64,000 bases of DNA from Rhodanobacter sp. MP7CTX1 (GCF_014205795.1 NZ_JACHCN010000012.1:1-64000); one strand, 5' to 3'; counted from the first letter of the stretch, positions 28,157 through 36,098 are shown. Notes: generated from the letters alone by a model not told the origin. Made by a program: numbers and translations.

Positions 28157-28705
28157 TCAATTTGTGCACCACGATGATCGATGCACCGACCAAACGCGTT
28201 TTGACCATAACCCATCTTCTGTTATTTCATTTGCGCAAGGCTCGAAACCCACGCGGATATTCAATCTTTCCACTGCAGGACATTGCGCCGAAAACCGTAC
28301 GTATATTTCTTCAATGAGAGACAACGCAAAGATTCTTTTTATCAATGCCGTGAGGGCTTCCCGAGCAAACCCCCGCGACCGGGCTTCACGCTTCAATATT
28401 ATGCCCACTTCCAGTCGGAGAGCGTCGCCATCACGCTGTGATGTACCGCAAATGCCCACCGGCTGCAACGTCGCCTTCTCCAGCATCACCAACAAGCGCC
28501 CCTTGAGAGACGGCTCCCGCTGTCGGGCGAGGAACTTTTGGAAGCTTTTCCCGGCTTTTTCCGCTGAAAGCGGCGGGCCGATGAACCGCATGGTCTCCGG
28601 ATCGGTGTAAAGACTATGGAACAGAGCCTCATCGCCCTCAACCAACAGGCGCAGATGCAGCCTCTCAGTCTCGAAATCGAACACCGAAAGGTTAATTTCG
28701 CTCAC
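28157..28705 (-). CDS. GNAT acetyltransferase in borosin locus
   Basis: 182 aa RimJ/RimL-like GNAT: TERLHLRLLVEGDEALFHSL at the start, PVGICGTSQRD, and the acetyl-CoA loop around ILKREARSRGFAREALTAL. The start codon overlaps the stop of the methyltransferase gene by 4 bases (ATGA), so the two are co-translated. In this context it may acetylate the precursor or a processed product; a self-resistance or unrelated role is equally possible. Decayed copies lie upstream of the other two precursors, so it belongs to the duplicated module. Confidence 0.9.
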   Translation of the reverse strand: MSEINLSVFDFETERLHLRLLVEGDEALFHSLYTDPETMRFIGPPLSAEKAGKSFQKFLARQREPSLKGRLLVMLEKATLQPVGICGTSQRDGDALRLEVGIILKREARSRGFAREALTALIKRIFALSLIEEIYVRFSAQCPAVERLNIRVGFEPCANEITEDGLWSKRVWSVHRSSWCTN

Positions 28706-29520
28706 GCTGATGCAATTTCGCTGGCCGCTGCCAGATCGAGTGCGGCAAGCCTCGCGCGTATCTCGGGGTTCGGTTCCATGGCGCGTGCGGGTGGCACCAC
28801 CACGGTATCGGCCATACCGATGTCCGCCTGCGGCAGATCGCCGAGCGCCACCCGCTCGATGCGAGGTTGCTGGATGGGCAGCGTCGCCGCACGATAGATG
28901 ATCAGTTCATGCTGCAGCGGGTAATCACGCGCCAGCACGTCGACCAGCACCTGACGGTAGGCCGCGCCAGTTGCGAAGCGTGCCAGCGATTGATCGCCCG
29001 CCACGCCCACTTGCCACAACACCAGATACGCGGTCGCGTCGATACGGCGACGATAGAACAGTAGCTGGCTCGCTTCAAAATGCTGGCAACCATATTTGCC
29101 GGGGTCGATACCGAGATCCGCATACAGGCAATCCTCAGCAGAAATGCCTGGTTCCATGTGAGCGCGATAGCCTTCGCTCTGGGCGACCTGGATCGCTTTA
29201 TGCGGTACCCAAGCAAACACACCGGGATGACCATAGAAAACGCCGCATACCCGTTTGCCCGCGCGCACTTCGGTCAATATCGCCTCCACCATCTGCCGGT
29301 AAGTCTGCATGCGCGACTTGCCCTCCTGGTAGAACGGCTGAAGGCTGCGAACATCCGGATGCATCTGGCTCACCCACAGCTCCACGACGCCGTCAGAAAG
29401 CGCGGCGAAAACCACATCCGACTGTTCAATATGACTGCGCGCCAGAGGACTAACGTGAGAGCCCAGCGTCATGCCGAGACCAACGCATACGAGACTGCCG
29501 GGTAAATCGGTCGAATTCAT
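28702..29520 (-). CDS. Split-borosin peptide backbone N-methyltransferase (SonM-like)
   Basis: 272 aa tetrapyrrole-methylase-fold protein. Motifs shared with SonM-type borosin alpha-N-methyltransferases are GSLVCVGLGMTLGSHVSPLA (8-27), FYQ with Arg70 and Tyr74 (the conserved catalytic-region Arg/Tyr pair), FYGHPGVFAWV (95-105), MEPGISAEDCLYADLGIDPG (122-141), and QPRIERVALGDLPQA (218-232). It lacks a C-terminal core peptide, so it is a split type acting on separate precursors. It is the first gene of the cluster. Cobalt-precorrin methyltransferases share the fold but not these motifs, and no cobalamin genes are near. SAM is the expected methyl donor. Confidence 0.88.
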   Translation of the reverse strand: MNSTDLPGSLVCVGLGMTLGSHVSPLARSHIEQSDVVFAALSDGVVELWVSQMHPDVRSLQPFYQEGKSRMQTYRQMVEAILTEVRAGKRVCGVFYGHPGVFAWVPHKAIQVAQSEGYRAHMEPGISAEDCLYADLGIDPGKYGCQHFEASQLLFYRRRIDATAYLVLWQVGVAGDQSLARFATGAAYRQVLVDVLARDYPLQHELIIYRAATLPIQQPRIERVALGDLPQADIGMADTVVVPPARAMEPNPEIRARLAALDLAAASEIASA

Positions 29521-29737
29521 GTTGTCTGCTTGCTCATCGTTGATCTGAAGACCCTAAGGCATTTTTGTTGCGCACACACATTACCGCCCGAGCGTCGCCT
29601 TGAACGCCCGAATCAGTTAAGTGAAATCCCCCGCCTTAGCTGCTGCCATCCCTGCTCGCCAATGCCGTCCGCCCCGTGGAAGTTACCCATGAAGACGAGG
29701 CTTAGGCAAGTGCATCTTTCCCTGAAATCGTTTACAG

Positions 29738-30349
29738 CTAGCTATCCGCCATTCGCCAGCGCCCAAGAATCTGATAGCTGCCCTGCCCAACCACGTTGTG
29801 CACAAGCACGAAATCCGTCACCTGCCACGTGACTGGCGCAATCGCCGCAGGCTCCAGCATCGTGCCGTGGCTGTAGGCCAGCGTCACATGCGGCGTGAAG
29901 TTGCGTTCGAGGTGGCCAGCCTGTCCCGCCAGTGCCAGGGCGTGGCGCAATGCTTGCCACAGCTGTTCCATCGGGGTAGGAACCTCGCCACCGCGCAGCA
30001 CGCAAGGTGGCTCGCGTCCGCGGAAGCTCGAGGCATTGTCCAGCGTCCAGGCGAATGGCGCGGCATGGATCTTGTCGGCAGCGGCTATGGCGCCGTCGAC
30101 CAGGGTGGGCCGCAGAGCGGCATGATCGCCTAGAAAATGCAGTGTGGCGTGATAGCGGCTCGGGTTGATCCAGCGGGCGCGTAGCCCGGAATGGCTTGCT
30201 CTGAGTGCTTCCGCCGCCGCGGCAAGCCGGGCGCGGGTGGTGTCGTCGGGCATCAGTGCGAAAAACAGCCGATGCAATTCGGTGGAGGCGATGCTGCCGC
30301 CGAGCAGATCGAGTTGGCGGGTTTCGGGTTGGGTTTGTCGAATGGGCAT
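29738..30349 (-). CDS. thpR: RNA 2',3'-cyclic phosphodiesterase (2H family)
   Basis: 203 aa with both 2H-phosphoesterase motifs: HATLHFLGDH (near 67) and HVTLAYSHG (near 153), plus LFFALMPDDTTRARL at the domain start. ThpR hydrolyses 2',3'-cyclic phosphates to 2'-phosphomonoesters and can ligate tRNA halves in vitro. The first about 25 residues (rich in Gln/Thr) precede the domain and may be an over-extended start. A more distant 2H protein is encoded at 53208-53888. Confidence 0.92.
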   Translation of the reverse strand: MPIRQTQPETRQLDLLGGSIASTELHRLFFALMPDDTTRARLAAAAEALRASHSGLRARWINPSRYHATLHFLGDHAALRPTLVDGAIAAADKIHAAPFAWTLDNASSFRGREPPCVLRGGEVPTPMEQLWQALRHALALAGQAGHLERNFTPHVTLAYSHGTMLEPAAIAPVTWQVTDFVLVHNVVGQGSYQILGRWRMADS

Positions 30350-30511
30350 GGGTGCTTATGTAGCACGGGCTGGGCGCTGGAGAGCAACCTCGTTTGCCGG
30401 CAGGGGAAGTGGGCCCAGCGTTGGGCACTTTTGCGTTGGAAGGAGTCGTAAGGCTTGGCTGGTGCCTATGGGTCCGGTCTCAGTTTCCCGAATGCCCTTC
30501 GACTTCGCTGC

Positions 30512-30664
30512 GCTACGCTCAGGGCGAACGGCTAAAGGCCCTCCCACTCCCCTGCGCCACGCTCGGGGCGAACGGCTAAAGGCCCTCCCACTCCCCTGCG
30601 CCACGCTCGGGGCGAACGGCTAAAGGCCCTCCCACTCCCCTGCGCCGCGCTCGGGGCGAACGGC
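30512..30664. repeat. 44-bp tandem repeat
   Basis: The unit GGCGAACGGCTAAAGGCCCT followed by CCCACTCCCCTGCGCCACGCTCGG recurs with an exact 44-bp period; the GCG of GCGAACGGCT occurs at 30524, 30568, 30612 and 30656. The first and last copies are partial or diverged. There are no spacers, so it is not a CRISPR array. Confidence 0.9.
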
Positions 30665-30683
30665 TTATGTGTGGCGCGGTGTA

Positions 30684-30763
30684 TAGGTTGGGGTGAGCGT
30701 TAGCGATGCCCAACGCCGTTGCGGCGGGAGTGTTGGGCATCGCTTGCGCTCACCCCAACCTAC
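30684..30763. repeat. Long REP-like inverted repeat, second copy
   Basis: TAGGTTGGGGTGAGCGTTAG...CAAC is mirrored by GTTG...CGCTCACCCCAACCTA around a GC-rich centre. Same family as 14572-14666; the two differ by a few bases in the middle of the arms. Confidence 0.85.
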
Positions 30764-30911
30764 GGGGGGTACTCGTTGACTCCGCTACCACGGCTCATGC
30801 CGTAGGATGGCGGTGTTCACGCGCTTCTTCTGCGTCCTGGCGATCGTCGCCGCTTCGCTCCCTCTCACGCTCGATCCCACCCACCGGGACGACGCCATCA
30901 CGGGAGTGCCC

Positions 30912-31601
30912 ATGCCTGGTTACACCACCCGCGAGCTTATGGTCTGCCTTGGCGGCCACGACTATCGCATCCGCGCCTTGACCGATCTGCAGCAGTTTGC
31001 CGATCCGCATCACCACGCGGCTCGCGCGGGCATTTCATCTGCGCTGTGGAGCTTGTTCGGCCAAGTCTGGCCATCGGGGCGGGTGCTGGCCGAGGCGATG
31101 TGCACGCATGACATTGCCGGCAAGCGCATCCTCGAACTGGGTTGCGGGTTGGGCCTGTCCAGCCTGGTGCTACAACGACGCCATGCCGACATCACGGCCA
31201 GCGACCACCATCCTCTGGCCGAGCCCTTTCTGCACCACAACGCGGCGCAGAACCAGCTGTCGACCATCGGCTACCGTGACCTGCGCTGGGAAGTACCCGA
31301 CGCTACGCTGGGACGCTTTGACCTGATCATCGGCAGCGACATCCTTTACGAAAGCGGACACGCCGAACTGCTTGCGGCGATGATGCTGCGCCACGCCCTG
31401 CCTGATGTCGAAGTGCTGATTACCGATCCGGGACGCGGCAACAGCACCGCCTTCACTCGTGCCCTCAGCGGCCAGGGCTACGCGGTTACCGAACTGCGCA
31501 GCCGCTTCGACAAGAACGACATCGCCCCGTTCCGGGGCAGGCTGCTGAGCTACCGGCGCGGTGACGTGATGGTGGGTGGAGTGGCAGCTCGCGGCCAGTG
31601 A
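30912..31601 (+). CDS. Class I SAM methyltransferase (METTL/Methyltransf_16-like)
   Basis: 229 aa. Motif I is ILELGCGLGLSSLVLQRR, the acidic motif II is DITASDHHPL, and RFDLIIGSDILYE is the motif IV strand. The layout resembles lysine or nicotinamide N-methyltransferase-like enzymes that act on proteins; the substrate is unknown. GGGAG sits 5 bases before the ATG at 30912. The longer frame from 30807 would add a hydrophobic N-terminus and cannot be excluded. Confidence 0.82.
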   Translation: MPGYTTRELMVCLGGHDYRIRALTDLQQFADPHHHAARAGISSALWSLFGQVWPSGRVLAEAMCTHDIAGKRILELGCGLGLSSLVLQRRHADITASDHHPLAEPFLHHNAAQNQLSTIGYRDLRWEVPDATLGRFDLIIGSDILYESGHAELLAAMMLRHALPDVEVLITDPGRGNSTAFTRALSGQGYAVTELRSRFDKNDIAPFRGRLLSYRRGDVMVGGVAARGQ

Positions 31602-31722
31602 GGGACGCGTGGCGCGAACTGCAACGGGAGGTGCCGCCGATGGCAGGCACCCCACCTCAGTTGATACGATATTCAGTGAAGGTGACGGAACGAGCAACTA
31701 CAGCCGTACGTCGGGTAAGCGA

Positions 31723-31911
31723 TCACTGGCGACGCTTGTCCTCATCACGCTGGGCATCAGCCTCCTTGCCGACTTCGTCCTGGAATTTGCCTACGTTCTT
31801 CTCGAGCTTGCCGGCCAGTTCCTTGGCCTTGTTGCCGGTGACCTTGCCGACGACTTCCTTCGCCGTGCCCTTGATCTGATGCTTGGTACCTTCGACGCGA
31901 TTGTGATCCAT
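31723..31911 (-). CDS. CsbD-family stress protein
   Basis: 62 aa, starting MDHNRVEGTKHQIKGTAKEV. It is highly charged and follows the CsbD pattern (KGxxKExxGKxTGN then LAGKLEKNVGKFQDEVGKE). Family members accumulate under general stress; the function is unclear. GGAG precedes the ATG at 31911. A short inverted repeat ACGTCTGC/GCAGACGT (31931-31952) lies in the leader about 20 bases upstream. Confidence 0.92.
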   Translation of the reverse strand: MDHNRVEGTKHQIKGTAKEVVGKVTGNKAKELAGKLEKNVGKFQDEVGKEADAQRDEDKRRQ

Positions 31912-32230
31912 GCGATATCTCCGGGAGCTGACGTCTGCGGCATTGCAGACGTGATCAGGTATAGGGGGCGCACGGTCGACAGCATGTGACCATCCCGTTT
32001 GCACGGCGTTTATCCCGAGACTTGCGTTCAGCATCCGCTCAATCACAACGGCGCCTGACCGGAAGGACTCGCCGGGTTTTATTGTCGTTCGCTTTTTCAA
32101 AAAACTGATCAAAATGAGAGCTACGTCACGCTTCAGAACTCCATCCAGCTTAACCATCAAGCCGCCCTCTTCACTCGGCATGGTGTGTGCTTGATAGCGC
32201 TTATCTTTGCCAGGTAGCACCATTCCAACG
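31912..32230. other. Divergent intergenic region, csbD and PAS-GAF-GGDEF genes
   Basis: No gene is supported. The only structure seen is the 8-bp inverted repeat ACGTCTGC-ggcatt-GCAGACGT at 31931-31952, in the csbD leader. Promoters for both genes should lie here, but I could not assign clear boxes. Confidence 0.5.
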
Positions 32231-33658
32231 ATGGAAAAAAACGCTCACGCATCCTTGCTCAATGTCATGGACCTCTTGCTCGACGCGATCTGCGTTGTCG
32301 ACGTTCACGGGCATTTTGTGTTCGTAAGTGCTGCATGCGAGCGTATTTTTGGCTACACACCGGACGAAATGATCGGCCGGCAAATGATCGACATGGTGTT
32401 CCCCGAGGATCGGGCGAAGACCTTGCAGGCAGCCTCCATGGTCATGGATGGGCACATGCAAATGCATTTCGAGAACCGCTATGTGCGCAAGGATGGGCAG
32501 GTCATCCATATCAGCTGGTCGGCCCGCTGGTCGGAAGCCGACCAACTGAGGATTGCCGTCGCCCGTGACGTGACCGAACTCAAACGTGCCGAGTCCATGC
32601 AGGCTGCCCTGCACAATATTTCCGAGGCCGCCCATTCAGCGGAGGACTTGCTCGCCCTGTTCCGGCGCATCCACCAGATCATCGGCAACCTGTTGCCGGC
32701 TAACAATTTCTTCGTCGCCCTTTACGACGAGATAAAAGACGAGCTGAGCTTCCCCTATTACGTCGACGAACACGATGACTCTCCGGCACCACGAAAACTC
32801 GATTCCGGCACGCTGAGCGCCGAGGTCATCCGTTCTGGACAGCCGCTGCTACTGACACCCGACTCCAAGCCCAGCCTGCACGAACGCGTGGGGCCGGTTG
32901 TCGGCAAGGAATCGCTGGACTGGCTTGGCGTTCCGCTCACCTCGCAAAAAGGCGTCATCGGCGCGCTCGTGGTGCAAAGCTACTCGGGCGATGTGCGCTA
33001 TACCGAGCAGGACGAGGTGTTGCTGCAGTTCGTCTCGACCCAGATCGCTGCCGCGATCGAGCGCAAGCAGACCGAAACCTGGCTACGCCACATCGCGCGA
33101 CACGACGTACTGACTGATTTGCCGAACCGCGGCTTGTTCAACGACCGCCTGCTGGCAGCGCTGGCCAGGACCCAGCTGGTCGAGGATCGGCTGGCCCTGC
33201 TCTACATCGACCTGGACCGGTTCAAGCAGGTCAATGACACGTTTGGCCACGCCATCGGGGATCTGCTGCTGCGCGAGGTAGGCCACCGCATCGGGCACTG
33301 CGTGCGCGAGTCGGACACGATAGGTCGCATCGGTGGCGACGAATTCATCGTCCTGCTCAACATCATCAAGTTGCCGGAACACGCCTCGATGGTCGCCGAG
33401 AAAATTCGCGCCTCTCTCAGCCAGCCTTTCGAGCTGGCCGATCAGCGCCTGCACATATCCGCCAGCCTCGGCATAGCCATCTACCCGGAGCACGGCGATG
33501 ACAAGAAGCAGCTGATCCGGCATGCCGACAGCGCCATGTATCGCGCCAAGAAAATGGGCGGCAACCGGTTTTTGATGGCGCCGTTGCAAGGCGACGCCAA
33601 CGATGAAGGCCGTACTGATGTCACTGTCCAGGCGGGCCGTAGCGAAGGGTTGAATTAG
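32231..33658 (+). CDS. PAS-GAF-GGDEF diguanylate cyclase
   Basis: 475 aa, cytoplasmic. PAS (about 12-125; FGYTPDEMIGRQMIDMVFPE), GAF (about 140-290; DWLGVPLTSQKGVIGALVVQ), then GGDEF (about 305-465) with DVLTDLPNRGLFNDRL, the inhibition site RESD and catalytic IGGDEFIVLL. It should synthesise c-di-GMP in response to a ligand or redox signal sensed by PAS/GAF. No EAL domain. It is unrelated in architecture to the two TPR-GGDEF proteins of the borosin locus. Start ATG at 32231; a start 8 codons upstream (32207) is possible. Confidence 0.93.
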   Translation: MEKNAHASLLNVMDLLLDAICVVDVHGHFVFVSAACERIFGYTPDEMIGRQMIDMVFPEDRAKTLQAASMVMDGHMQMHFENRYVRKDGQVIHISWSARWSEADQLRIAVARDVTELKRAESMQAALHNISEAAHSAEDLLALFRRIHQIIGNLLPANNFFVALYDEIKDELSFPYYVDEHDDSPAPRKLDSGTLSAEVIRSGQPLLLTPDSKPSLHERVGPVVGKESLDWLGVPLTSQKGVIGALVVQSYSGDVRYTEQDEVLLQFVSTQIAAAIERKQTETWLRHIARHDVLTDLPNRGLFNDRLLAALARTQLVEDRLALLYIDLDRFKQVNDTFGHAIGDLLLREVGHRIGHCVRESDTIGRIGGDEFIVLLNIIKLPEHASMVAEKIRASLSQPFELADQRLHISASLGIAIYPEHGDDKKQLIRHADSAMYRAKKMGGNRFLMAPLQGDANDEGRTDVTVQAGRSEGLN

Positions 33659-33963
33659 CGAAAGGGTCGATGCTCCTCAACAGGACGCGTCAAACAACCT
33701 CTTTTTCGACCCGTCATCCCTGCGAAGGCAGGAGGCGCTTTTCAACAGCGCAGCTGGTCACCAAGCGGCTGCGCCGTAAGGCAGCGACCCGCCCTCAAGC
33801 CGCTGAGAGCCCAGACAAACACCCGCGGCGACCCACATCCCGCCGGTACCACAAAGTCGCAGCCGTCCCCCGCTGGGCATGCCGCACCCATTTTCCTACG
33901 TATTGCTTTAGATACACTTGCGATATATCTTTACGTCACTCTCACGATATATCGGAACCTGCC
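33659..33963. other. Intergenic, regulatory region of the yqjI operon
   Basis: No gene is supported, although an open frame runs through it into the PadR gene. CGTCATCCCTGCGAAGGCAG at about 33711 is an arm of the REP-like family found at 14984-15020. The last 60 bases hold the operator-like elements described separately. Confidence 0.55.
33903..33954 (+). promoter_or_regulatory. Candidate promoter and paired operator of the yqjI operon
   Basis: Two copies of the palindrome GATATATC, at 33922-33929 and 33946-33953 (the latter as CGATATATCG), lie 24 bp apart, the second only 10 bases before the start codon. A TTGCTT at 33903 is 17 bases from a TATCTT at 33926, a plausible sigma70 promoter that overlaps the first palindrome. 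This layout suggests autorepression by the PadR-type product. Confidence 0.6.
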
Positions 33964-34626
33964 ATGCGCATCCGCCATCTGTTTTTCAACGCCCTGCACC
34001 ACCACCATCATCACGGCCACGCTTTCGGACATCGCGAAGGCCACGACGACAGCAGACATCACGAACGCCATGCCGGACCTTTCGGCGGTCGCCACGGCGG
34101 CGGCGATTTCTTCGCCGACTGGAGCGAAATGCGCGGGGGTGGCCGACGCGGCGGCGGTGGCCGCATGTTCGGTCACGGCGATCTCAAGCTGCTGCTGCTG
34201 GCACTGATCGAGCAACAGCCGCGTCACGGCTATGAGCTGATCCGCATCATCGAGGACATGTTCCACGGCCAGTATTCGCCCAGTCCCGGCGCGATCTACC
34301 CCACCCTCACCATGCTCGAAGAACTCGGCTATGCCGAAGTGACGAACGAACAGGGTGGCCGCAAGCTCTACGCCATCACCACCGAAGGCCGTGCTTACCT
34401 GGACGAAAATCGCGATGCGGTGGATGCAGTGACCGCACGCACCGAGCACAGTGCCCGAATGGCCGCAAAAATGGCCGCGCCAATGAACGTGCGCAAAGCG
34501 ATGCATGCGCTCAAGCATGCGCTGCTGATGCGTGCCAGCGACTGGAGCAAAGCGGAGGCAGAGCGCATCACCGACATCCTGGAACGCGCTGCCAGCGCTA
34601 TCGCCACCGGTGAACGCCGTGAGTGA
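33964..34626 (+). CDS. yqjI: PadR-family metal-responsive regulator (YqjI-like)
   Basis: 220 aa. The N-terminal about 70 residues are rich in His and Gly (NALHHHHHHGHAFGHREGHD and further His), the feature by which E. coli YqjI senses nickel/iron. The PadR winged helix follows at about 75-150 (LALIEQQPRHGYELIRIIED, PGAIYPTLTMLEELGYAEV). The last third is helical (dimerisation). The ATG at 33964 starts exactly at the His-rich part. It heads an operon with a Fur-like gene and a siderophore-interacting (YqjH-like) reductase, supporting iron/nickel homeostasis. Confidence 0.9.
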   Translation: MRIRHLFFNALHHHHHHGHAFGHREGHDDSRHHERHAGPFGGRHGGGDFFADWSEMRGGGRRGGGGRMFGHGDLKLLLLALIEQQPRHGYELIRIIEDMFHGQYSPSPGAIYPTLTMLEELGYAEVTNEQGGRKLYAITTEGRAYLDENRDAVDAVTARTEHSARMAAKMAAPMNVRKAMHALKHALLMRASDWSKAEAERITDILERAASAIATGERRE

Positions 34627-34627
34627 G

Positions 34628-35119
34628 ATGGACAGCGACGCGCTGGCCGGCTGGGAAGCGCGTTGCAAGTCGCTGGGCCTGCTGGTGACCGCGCCGCGGC
34701 GGGCCATCCTCACCGCCATGTTGCGGCTCGACCAGTCGCTCGACGCGGTCACCTTGCTGCAAGCCGCCCGCGAGCATCACGCCGGCACCAGCATCGGTAC
34801 GGTCTACCGCTTCCTGCGCGAGCTGGAGCAACTCGGGTTGGTGCACATCGAGGCGCAACTGCACAGCCGTAGCCGATGGCGTTTGCGCGGTTTGCCACAG
34901 GCCACCCCTGAGCGCGCTCCTGGGAATGTCCGCGAGATGTTGCAGCAGGTGCAAAGCTTCCTGCGCGATCTAGAGAAACTCGGCCTTGCCGAGGCACTAC
35001 AGATGCCCCGGCCTACCCTCGCGACACCGGCAACCAGACCAGCTAACCACGCACCCGTCGATGCTTCCCTCGACACCATGCAGGAGATTGCCGAACGCCT
35101 CGGCTATCGACTCGCATAA
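34628..35119 (+). CDS. Fur-like winged-helix protein lacking metal-binding region
   Basis: 163 aa. Residues 10-75 match the Fur DNA-binding domain (GLLVTAPRRAILTAMLRLDQ, then SIGTVYRFLRELEQLGLVHI). The middle lacks the His/Cys metal sites and CxxC of classic Fur proteins; only the last segment, DTMQEIAERLGYRLA, resembles the Fur C-terminal helix. It may bind DNA without direct metal control. Start ATG at 34628, one base after the yqjI stop; a GTG at 34619 overlapping the stop is an alternative. Middle gene of the yqjI-yqjH operon. Confidence 0.8.
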   Translation: MDSDALAGWEARCKSLGLLVTAPRRAILTAMLRLDQSLDAVTLLQAAREHHAGTSIGTVYRFLRELEQLGLVHIEAQLHSRSRWRLRGLPQATPERAPGNVREMLQQVQSFLRDLEKLGLAEALQMPRPTLATPATRPANHAPVDASLDTMQEIAERLGYRLA

Positions 35120-35231
35120 CTTCGCTGCACACCCTGACTGCAGCGACTGCCATCGCCACCGCCGCACTTCCCGCCACACGCGGATTTTGCAGAGCCATTA
35201 GCCGGCACCTTGCCCCGACCCTCTGGAGATC

Positions 35232-36038
35232 ATGCCAATGACACTTCATACCCACCAAAGGATTCGCCACCCCGTGGTATTCCGTAACCTGGAAGTAAGG
35301 CGCGTCCAGCAGCTCAGCCCGCACATGCAGCGCATTGTCTTTGGTGGTGAAGCATTACGCGGTTTCGTCAGCGCAGCGCCCGACGATCACGTAAAGCTGT
35401 TCTTTCCCAATAGCGCTGGCGAAATCGTCACACCGGTGATGGGTGCGAACGGTCCGGAAACTCCACCCGGGCGCGAGTACTCGCCAATGCGCGACTACAC
35501 TCCACGCCACTACGACGATGTCCTCGACGAACTGACCGTCGATTTCGTGCTGCACGGCGACGGCCCCGCCTCCACCTGGGCAGTGCAGGCCACGCCCGGC
35601 CAGCAGATCGGAGCGGGCGGACCGCGCGGCTCAACCGTAATCGCTGATGATTTCGACACGTACGTCCTGATCGGCGACGAAACGGCCCTGCCCGCCATCG
35701 GTCGCTGGCTGGAAGAAATGCCGGAAAGCGCGCGCGTCGAAGTGCTCGCGGAAATTCCGCACGCGGATGACCGCCAGTCATTGCGCTCACGCGCAAAGTT
35801 CAACGTCACCTGGCTGGAACGCAACGGTACCGCCGCCGATCAAAGTGATCTGCTGGAACGCGCGCTGCGCGCACTGTCCACTCCGACCGGCGACACCTAC
35901 TACTGGATCGCCACCGAATCGCGCCGCACCCGCAACATGCGCCAATGGCTCAGCGACGAACGCGGCGTACCGAAAGACTGGTTGAAGGCGAAGGGATACT
36001 GGAAAGCTGGCCCGGACGACAACGATGAGGACGATTGA
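35232..36038 (+). CDS. yqjH: Siderophore-interacting protein, NADPH-dependent ferric reductase (YqjH-like)
   Basis: 268 aa. FAD-binding half: VVFRNLEVRRVQQLSPHMQR, MRDYTPRHYDD (the RxYTPR motif for FAD) and VDFVLHGDGPASTWA; NADPH-binding half: YVLIGDETALPAIGRWLEEM and YWIATESRRTRNMRQWL. Family members reduce ferric siderophores in the cytoplasm. Acidic C-terminal tail. A 112-base gap separates it from the Fur-like gene. ATG at 35232 follows GGAG closely; an ATG two codons later has better spacing. Confidence 0.92.
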   Translation: MPMTLHTHQRIRHPVVFRNLEVRRVQQLSPHMQRIVFGGEALRGFVSAAPDDHVKLFFPNSAGEIVTPVMGANGPETPPGREYSPMRDYTPRHYDDVLDELTVDFVLHGDGPASTWAVQATPGQQIGAGGPRGSTVIADDFDTYVLIGDETALPAIGRWLEEMPESARVEVLAEIPHADDRQSLRSRAKFNVTWLERNGTAADQSDLLERALRALSTPTGDTYYWIATESRRTRNMRQWLSDERGVPKDWLKAKGYWKAGPDDNDEDD

Positions 36039-36098
36039 GCCATCGTCACGCACAACCTGTCGCGTCCCGACACGGGCAGCAAGAAATCATCCCACGCG

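Larger units (their letters stand above)
30350..30911. other. Repeat-filled intergenic region
   Basis: No gene is supported here. The region contains a 44-bp tandem repeat (30512-30664) and a long REP-like palindrome (30684-30763). A frame starting at 30807 continues into the methyltransferase gene, but its upstream part is not needed, since a good ribosome site precedes 30912. Confidence 0.7.

Noticed and set aside
28702-29520. Methyltransferase as a cobalamin-pathway precorrin enzyme
   Set aside because: It shares the fold, but its motifs are of the SonM type, and there are no cobalamin genes around.
30512-30664. 44-bp repeat as a CRISPR array
   Set aside because: Repeats are head-to-tail with no spacers and no cas genes nearby.
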